A DNA stretch of 36,999 bases from Treponema saccharophilum DSM 2985 (GTDB lineage: Bacteria > Spirochaetota > Spirochaetia > Treponematales > Treponemataceae): the NCBI RefSeq assembly GCF_000255555.1, contig NZ_AGRW01000024.1:1-36999 (forward strand), written 5' to 3'. The number at the start of each line of letters is the position of its first letter. Position 1 is the first letter of the stretch. Below, one piece after another: positions 31,915-36,999 of this stretch. The translations under genes were made by a program, and so were the position numbers. The notes beneath the pieces were generated by a model that was not told the origin of the DNA, searched no databases, and worked only from the letters and a program-made list of their open reading frames with translations.

Positions 31915-32697
31915 ATGAAAATCGCATTGGTCGGTTATGGGAAGATGGGGCACATGATAGAGTCGTCCGCGAAGGCGCTCGGGCACGAGATTGTGGCGAC
32001 AATCGATGTCGTTTCGAAGGATGCCGGCGTCGTCGTGGAGGCGGGTGATTATGACGGTGTCGCCGATGCTGTGAGGAAATCGGGCGCGGAGGGCGTCATC
32101 GAATTCAGCCATCCGTCAGCCGTCGTGGGGAATCTCCGCGCGCTCGTCCCGCTCGGCATTCCGATTGTCTGTGGGACGACGGGATGGGCTTCCAGCGAGG
32201 AGGAGATTTCGGCGCTTCTTGCGGAGAAGAACGGGGTCGCGATGCGCTCGTCGAATTTCTCCATCGGCGTGAACATGTTCTACAGAATTGTCGAGGAGGC
32301 TGCAAGGCTCCTTTCCGAGTACAGCGAGTACGATGTCGCGGTTTGGGAGGCGCACCACAACCAGAAGGCCGACAGCCCGAGCGGCACCGCGCTTGAGGTC
32401 GCGCGACGCGTGATGGCGGGCAATCCTTCGAAGACGGAGATGGTCGTCGACGCGTTCCACGAACGGCCCAAGGCGAACGAGCTTCACGTGTCGTCGACGC
32501 GCGTCGGCTCCGTTCCGGGGACGCATACCGTTTTCTTCGACTCGCCCGCGGATTCGATTGAGCTGACGCACCGCGCGAGAAGCCGCGAGGGGTTCGCGAG
32601 GGGTTCCGTCGTCGCGCTCGAGAAGCTTGTTTCCCGCGTGAATTCCGGAAGCCTTGCCCGCGGAAAGCTTTACGGCATGTCCGACCTTTTTGACTGA
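31915..32697 (+). CDS. dapB: 4-hydroxy-tetrahydrodipicolinate reductase
   Basis: A 260-residue enzyme of the lysine/diaminopimelate pathway. The nucleotide fold begins MKIALVGYGKMGHMI (GxGxMG). The signature WEAHHNQKADSPSGTALE (about residues 143-160) holds the catalytic histidine and lysine and the SGTA loop. GTTGW and SSNFSIGVNMF are also standard. The AAAGGAG site is 6 bases before the ATG. Most treponemes are thought to use ornithine in peptidoglycan, so here the pathway more likely supplies lysine. A terminator follows the stop. Confidence 0.97.
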   Translation: MKIALVGYGKMGHMIESSAKALGHEIVATIDVVSKDAGVVVEAGDYDGVADAVRKSGAEGVIEFSHPSAVVGNLRALVPLGIPIVCGTTGWASSEEEISALLAEKNGVAMRSSNFSIGVNMFYRIVEEAARLLSEYSEYDVAVWEAHHNQKADSPSGTALEVARRVMAGNPSKTEMVVDAFHERPKANELHVSSTRVGSVPGTHTVFFDSPADSIELTHRARSREGFARGSVVALEKLVSRVNSGSLARGKLYGMSDLFD

Positions 32698-32708
32698 GCA
32701 GTTTTTGT

Positions 32709-32745
32709 GCCCGTTCCGGCTCGTTTTTCCGGGGCGGGCGTTTTT
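32709..32745 (+). terminator. Terminator after dapB
   Basis: GCCCG...CCGG pairs with CCGG...CGGGC around a T-rich loop, followed by GTTTTT. The next 200 bases up to the oadG promoter show no gene. Confidence 0.65.
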
Positions 32746-32959
32746 GTCCGTTCCTGTTCCTCCGGCAATGGCGTTCGGCGAGCCGTGTTTTTTATAGTCG
32801 ATTGGCCGGAGAAAAGGTTGCCGTGCCGGACGGCTTTCGTAAGAAAGTTTGCTTCTGCGTTTCTTGTATTGCAGGTTCGGAAACAGATTTCGAAAGTCGG
32901 TCCGCATGGCGCTTCTCAAGCTAATCGGCTGTATGATGCGCCGTCTTCGTTCTGGACAG

Positions 32960-32988
32960 TTTTCACTTCCGATTTTTTCCTCTATAAT
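32960..32988 (+). promoter_or_regulatory. Promoter for the oad operon
   Basis: TTTTCA (32960-32965) and perfect TATAAT (32983-32988) are 17 bases apart. The leader is about 30 bases with TTTGGAGG before oadG. Confidence 0.65.
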
Positions 32989-33024
32989 CTTGTCATCTTT
33001 TAGGTACAATCCTTTGGAGGACTT

Positions 33025-33264
33025 ATGACAATTGTTGAAATGCTGACACAGAGCGGAATTCTGACTGTGCTTGGTATGTGTGTTGTCTTCGCGTTCCTTT
33101 GCATCCTCATCGTCTGTATGAACCTGCTGAGAATTTGCGTTCACGCGGCGAAACTTGACGAGGTTAAGAAGGAGCCGGTGGCACCGGTGGCGGCTGCGGT
33201 TCCCGCAGTTGATGAAAAGGCAATCGTCGCGGCTATAGCGACGGCATTGCACGAGAAAAACTAA
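33025..33264 (+). CDS. oadG: OadG-family sodium-pump decarboxylase gamma subunit
   Basis: A 79-residue protein with one membrane helix (about residues 13-36, ILTVLGMCVVFAFLCILIVCMNLL) and an alanine/proline linker (VAPVAAAVPAVDEKAIVAAIATAL). This is the usual OadG shape: a small subunit that anchors the complex, binds zinc via its C-terminus in some species, and joins the alpha and beta subunits. It begins the operon oadG-oadA-oadB. A TTTGGAGG site precedes it. Confidence 0.88.
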   Translation: MTIVEMLTQSGILTVLGMCVVFAFLCILIVCMNLLRICVHAAKLDEVKKEPVAPVAAAVPAVDEKAIVAAIATALHEKN

Positions 33265-33298
33265 ACGTTTCACTTTTATTTTCAGGAGTTTTTAGAAA

Positions 33299-35350
33299 AT
33301 GGCTAAGAAAATCGGTATTTCTGAACTTGTCCTTCGCGATGCTACACAGTCACTGCACGCGACACGTATGACTTTGGCTGACATGCTGCCAATCGCCCCC
33401 AAACTCGACAAAATCGGCTACTGGGCGGCCGAGGCGTGGGGCGGCGCGACATACGATTCATGTATCCGCTTCCTCAACGAAGACCCGTGGGAGCGCCTCA
33501 GAAAGCTCCACGCGGCTATGCCCAACACGAAAATCATGATGCTCCTCCGCGGACAGAACCTCCTCGGATACCGCCACTACGCTGACGACGTCGTCGACAA
33601 GTTCGTCGAGACCGCGGCGAACAACGGCGTCGACGTGTTCCGCATCTTCGACGCATGCAACGACCCGAGAAACCTCGACCGCGCGACGAAGGCCGCTAAG
33701 AAGACCGGAAAGCACGTCCAGATGGCAATTTCATACGCTACGACTCCGTACCACACGAAGGAAGTCTACGCCGACCTCGCCAAGACATACGCCGATTTCG
33801 GCGCCGACTCAATCTGTATCAAGGATATGTCCGGCTTGCTCAAGCCGTATGAGGCATATGACCTCGTGAAGGCAATCAAGGCGAAGTGCGACCTTCCCGT
33901 TGAAATCCACTCTCACGCGACGACTGGCCTTTCTGTCGCGACGCTCCTCAAGGCTGCTGAGGCTGGTGCCGACGTTCTCGACACGGCGATTTCGGCCATG
34001 GCTATGGGTACTTCTCACTCTCCGACGGAGACTGTCGTCGAGATGCTCAAGGGAACTGAATTCGACACCGAGCTCGACATCGGCGCGCTCCTTGAGATTG
34101 CGGCGTACTTCCGCGACATCCGCAAGCACTATTCATCGCTCGAGTCTAAATTCCTCGGAGCCGATACGCGCATCCTCAAGTCTCAGGTTCCGGGCGGAAT
34201 GCTCTCCAACCTCGAAAGCCAGCTCAAGCAGCAGGGCGCAAGCGACAAGATGGACGACGTTCTCAAAGAGCTCGTCAACGTCCACAAGGATGTCGGATAC
34301 GTTCCGCTCGTAACGCCGACGTCCCAGATTGTCGGAACGCAGGCTGTCTTCAACGTTCTCTTCGGACGCTACAACAACATGACGGGCGAGTTCTGCGACC
34401 TCCTCACCGGAAAATACGGAAAGCTCCCCGCTGCTCCCAACGCCGACCTCGTCAAGAAGGCTTTGGAGAAGAACAAGATGACCGAGCCGCTCACCTGCCG
34501 CCCCGCGGACAAGATTGAGCCGGAATGGGACAAGATGGTCGAAGAGGCGAAGAAGAACGGCGGAAACGGCTCCGTCGAGGATGTCCTTACATACGCTATG
34601 TTCCCGAAGGTTGCGACGAAGTTCTTCGAGACTCGCGCCAACGGTCCTGTCGATGCTGAGAAGTCATTCGCGAAGAAGGAAGAGGCTCCCAAGGCTGCTG
34701 CTTCCGCAAACGGCTCTTACACTGTCACGGTCAACGGAACGGCATACAACGTCACGTCGAACGGCTCTTCAATCACGGTCAACGGAACGGCATACGACGT
34801 CGCGTTCGGCGCGCCCTCTGCTGCGGCTCCCGCTGCCGTTGCGACGACTGTCGGTGGAGAGGACGTGAAGGCTCCGGTCGCCGGAACGTTGCTCAAGCAC
34901 TGCTTCTCTAACGGCGCTAAAGTTACCAAGGGACAGACAATCATCATCGTCGAGTCTATGAAGATGGAGCTCGAGGTCAAGTCGCCCGCTGACGGAACTA
35001 TCACATACACCGTCCCGACCGGAACCCAGATTTCGAACGGCCAGACGATTGCCACAATCGGCGGCGTCGTGAAGGCTGTCGCGGCTCCGGCACCTGCGGC
35101 TGCTCCTGCAGCGGCACCCGCTCCCGCAGCATCTGCCGGCGGAAAGGCTGTCAACGCTCCCGTCGCGGGAACGCTCCTCAAGTACGCTGTCGCCGAGGGC
35201 GCGGCCGTTCAGGCAGACACGACTGTCATCATCGTCGAGTCTATGAAGATGGAGCTTGAGATTAAGGCCGGTGCCGCCGGAAAAATCCACTTCATCGCTC
35301 CGACCGGAAGCCAGGTTTCTAACGGACAGAAAGTCGCCGAGGTTCAGTAA
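33299..35350 (+). CDS. oadA: Oxaloacetate decarboxylase alpha subunit with two biotinyl domains
   Basis: A 683-residue protein. The carboxyltransferase domain (about 5-290) shows [30 protein letters not shown], the IKDMSGLL active-site block and [17 protein letters not shown] conserved carboxylase domain follows to about 460. The C-terminus has a linker and two biotin-attachment domains, each with VESMKMELE: biotinyl lysines Lys555 and Lys650, 95 residues apart. Normal OadA has one. The subunit moves carboxylate from oxaloacetate to biotin, which is then decarboxylated by OadB. The gene is 34 bases after oadG and 13 bases before the first oadB start. Codon use (GCT, TCT, AAG) suggests high expression. 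Confidence 0.95.
   Translation: MAKKIGISELVLRDATQSLHATRMTLADMLPIAPKLDKIGYWAAEAWGGATYDSCIRFLNEDPWERLRKLHAAMPNTKIMMLLRGQNLLGYRHYADDVVDKFVETAANNGVDVFRIFDACNDPRNLDRATKAAKKTGKHVQMAISYATTPYHTKEVYADLAKTYADFGADSICIKDMSGLLKPYEAYDLVKAIKAKCDLPVEIHSHATTGLSVATLLKAAEAGADVLDTAISAMAMGTSHSPTETVVEMLKGTEFDTELDIGALLEIAAYFRDIRKHYSSLESKFLGADTRILKSQVPGGMLSNLESQLKQQGASDKMDDVLKELVNVHKDVGYVPLVTPTSQIVGTQAVFNVLFGRYNNMTGEFCDLLTGKYGKLPAAPNADLVKKALEKNKMTEPLTCRPADKIEPEWDKMVEEAKKNGGNGSVEDVLTYAMFPKVATKFFETRANGPVDAEKSFAKKEEAPKAAASANGSYTVTVNGTAYNVTSNGSSITVNGTAYDVAFGAPSAAAPAAVATTVGGEDVKAPVAGTLLKHCFSNGAKVTKGQTIIIVESMKMELEVKSPADGTITYTVPTGTQISNGQTIATIGGVVKAVAAPAPAAAPAAAPAPAASAGGKAVNAPVAGTLLKYAVAEGAAVQADTTVIIVESMKMELEIKAGAAGKIHFIAPTGSQVSNGQKVAEVQ
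34725..34801 (+). repeat. 48-base tandem repeat in the OadA linker
   Basis: A 29-base sequence at 34725-34753 recurs at 34773-34801 with one change (28 of 29), a period of 48 bases or 16 codons. It encodes twice TVNGTAY(N/D)V in the linker before the first biotinyl domain, a recent duplication. Confidence 0.8.
34861..35347 (+). repeat. Tandem duplication of the biotinyl domain
   Basis: Two copies of about 200 bases start near 34870 and 35155, offset 285 bases. A 30-base core is identical in both (34942-34971 and 35227-35256), covering the VESMKMEL motif. An alanine/proline-rich linker lies between. Confidence 0.85.
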
Positions 35351-35363
35351 TCGAATCGGGAGA

Positions 35364-36999
35364 ATGAATAACGTTATGATTGATTTGCAGAAGAATTTCA
35401 AAAGGCAGGTTCTTGGTGTCTCTCTCGCTGTGATGGGCGTCGCGTTCGTTCTCAGCGTGGGCAGCCAGGTTCTCGCCCAGACGTCGGAGACCGCTCCGGC
35501 GCAGGCTCAGGAAAAAGAGGCTCCGGCCCAGGATGCTTCGAAGCACGGGCTTTCCCGCGTCATAAAGGGAACGGAGACATGGGGCGACGAGCACAACATC
35601 GACCCGGGACGCTTCCTCAGCGGCATCTGGAATTCCACGGGAATCTCTAAGATGACGAAGGAGAAGGGCTCGTCGGCAAAAACTGACGAGAACGACGTCA
35701 ACTTCCTCAAGCAGCCGACGACTCAGGAAGAGTACAACAAGCTCGTCGAGGCGGCTGATTCAATGTCCGCTTCCGACAACAACAAGCCCAAGACAATCGT
35801 CAACAAGCTCCGCTTCGTCCTTCAGGGCGACCCGAACGCGAACGACGAAATCCTCCACGATGTAATCGAGGAGGCTGAGAACCACACGACAGATTGGGGA
35901 ACGGCTCCCGGATGGCAGTCGTTCATCATGATGGCAATCGGATTCCTCATCGTCTATCTCGGTGCGGGACGCGGTTTCGAGCCGCTCCTCCTCATCCCGA
36001 TTGGATTCGGAACGATTCTCGTCAACGCTGTCGGCGCCGGAATGGGCAACCTTCCCGACGGAATGCTCGCCATCATCTACAAAGCGGGTGTCGGAAACGA
36101 GTTCTTCCCGATGCTCATCTTCATGGGTATCGGCGCGATGACGGATTTCGGTCCCCTTATCGCGAACCCGAAGACGGCGCTTCTCGGCGGTGCGGCCCAG
36201 TTCGGCGTGTTCTTCACGCTCTTCGGTGTAGCCGTCATGAACATCTTCGGATTGAACTACAACATCATGCAGGCGTGCGCTATCGCAATCATCGGTGGCG
36301 CTGACGGCCCGACTTCAATCTACGTTTCCGGAAAGCTCGCTCCAGAGCTTATGGCAGTCATCGCCGTCGCCGCGTACTCTTACATGGCGCTTGTCCCGAT
36401 GATTCAGCCGCCGATTATGAAGCTCCTCACGACGAAGAAGCAGCGCATGATTCACATGCCAAACCCGAGGCAGGTTCCCAAGGCTGAGCGCATCCTCTTC
36501 CCGATGATGCTTCTCCTCCTTACGATTCTCCTCCTCCCGCCGGCAGCTCCGCTCATCGGAATGCTCGCGTTCGGAAACTTCGTGAAGGAATCTGGTGCGG
36601 CACAGCGCCTTTCAAAGACGATGGAGAACGAGCTTATGAACATCGTTTCCATCCTTCTTTCTCTCGGAGTCGGCTCTCAGATGACCCCGGAGAAAATCAT
36701 CAAGGGCGAGTCAATCGGTATCATCGTTCTCGGTCTCGTGGCGTTCGGCGTCGCGACTGCCGGCGGTATCTGCATGGCTCACATCATGAACCTCTTCATG
36801 CCGAAGGGAAAGAAAATCAATCCGCTTATCGGTTCTGCCGGCGTCTCGGCAGTACCGATGGCTGCCCGCGTTGCCCACAAGGTCGCGCAGAGCGAGGATC
36901 CTTCAAACTTCCTTCTGATGAACGCGATGGGACCGAACGTCTCCGGCGTCATCGGAACGGCTATCGCCGCGGGCGTGTTCATCGCGACCTACGGAAACC
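35364..36999 (+). CDS. oadB: Oxaloacetate decarboxylase beta subunit (partial, runs off the window)
   Basis: A protein of at least 545 residues whose end is outside the window. From about residue 183 it is a typical Oad[49 protein letters not shown] (with the conserved Asp of the sodium site), [30 protein letters not shown] and [12 protein letters not shown]. OadB decarboxylates carboxybiotin and pumps sodium ions out. The first 180 residues are an extra part: one membrane helix (about 16-38) then an alanine/glutamine/glutamate-rich and charged segment, not found in classical OadB. The start is unsure: ATG at 35364 lies only one base after GGGAG, ATG at 35376 lies thirteen after it. It follows oadA in the same operon. 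Confidence 0.92.
   Translation, partial: MNNVMIDLQKNFKRQVLGVSLAVMGVAFVLSVGSQVLAQTSETAPAQAQEKEAPAQDASKHGLSRVIKGTETWGDEHNIDPGRFLSGIWNSTGISKMTKEKGSSAKTDENDVNFLKQPTTQEEYNKLVEAADSMSASDNNKPKTIVNKLRFVLQGDPNANDEILHDVIEEAENHTTDWGTAPGWQSFIMMAIGFLIVYLGAGRGFEPLLLIPIGFGTILVNAVGAGMGNLPDGMLAIIYKAGVGNEFFPMLIFMGIGAMTDFGPLIANPKTALLGGAAQFGVFFTLFGVAVMNIFGLNYNIMQACAIAIIGGADGPTSIYVSGKLAPELMAVIAVAAYSYMALVPMIQPPIMKLLTTKKQRMIHMPNPRQVPKAERILFPMMLLLLTILLLPPAAPLIGMLAFGNFVKESGAAQRLSKTMENELMNIVSILLSLGVGSQMTPEKIIKGESIGIIVLGLVAFGVATAGGICMAHIMNLFMPKGKKINPLIGSAGVSAVPMAARVAHKVAQSEDPSNFLLMNAMGPNVSGVIGTAIAAGVFIATYGN

Noticed and set aside
32707-33003. 98-codon open frame between dapB and oadG.
   Set aside because: Begins inside the dapB terminator and ends over the oadG promoter; no ribosome-binding site and no motif.
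1-36999. CRISPR arrays, insertion sequences, phage or toxin-antitoxin genes.
   Set aside because: I saw no regular spacer repeats, transposase or integrase motifs, or terminal inverted repeats with target duplications.

Overview
The window looks like chromosomal DNA of a spirochaete, most likely a moderately GC-rich Treponema (a gut or rumen type is a guess). The clues are a long TPR protein resembling the spirochaete periplasmic flagellar collar protein FlcA, a motility-associated (MAF/DUF115) glycosyltransferase, several secreted proteins and lipoproteins of treponemal style, tRNA genes without encoded CCA, and an oadG-oadA-oadB sodium-pump cluster. I see no insertion sequence, phage, integrase or CRISPR array. 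It reads as ordinary core genome with a few unusual details.

Layout. 1-6330: a secreted E-set/glycogen-binding protein (minus) diverges from flcA plus a CTP-dependent lipid/polyprenol kinase-like gene; then a multi-pass membrane protein (minus) and a DUF2259 secreted protein. 6330-11710: tRNA-Lys, the rplU-prp-rpmA ribosomal operon, and a tight obgE-nadD-yqeK-LCP-rsfS operon ending in a strong terminator. 11710-15440: a very acidic small protein (minus), ispE-spoVG, a structured leader with a tRNA T-arm-like minihelix, rplY (L25) and tilS. 15440-21260: a TPR/DxDxDG-repeat exported protein, an HtrA-like lipoprotein protease and lepA. 21300-24540 (minus): a SurA/PpiD-like foldase and a MAF glycosyltransferase separated by a terminator. 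24660-28240: tRNA-Leu, a UgpC/MalK-type sugar-transport ATPase and an RNase II-family enzyme. 28400-32750: a Cthe_2159-like carbohydrate-binding lipoprotein, lysC and dapB. 32960-36999: oadG, oadA with two tandem biotinyl domains, and oadB, which runs off the right edge.

How the genes fit together. There is a block for ribosome assembly and translation (L21, L27, L25, Obg, RsfS, LepA, TilS, two tRNAs), a block for envelope and motility (FlcA, MAF, foldase, HtrA-like protease, LCP), metabolic steps (NadD, IspE, LysC, DapB), and a membrane decarboxylase that turns oxaloacetate decarboxylation into a sodium gradient. Promoters of the TTGACA/TATAAT type with 17-18 base spacing and intrinsic terminators are unusually easy to see.

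The most interesting points are: the tRNA-like minihelix and possible alternative pairings between spoVG and rplY; three genes without a Shine-Dalgarno whose promoter places the transcript start at or next to the start codon (leaderless candidates); a Prp protease next to an L27 with no N-terminal extension to cleave; and the duplicated biotin domain of OadA together with a roughly 180-residue N-terminal extension on OadB. All functional statements come from reading motifs by eye; no database search was run.
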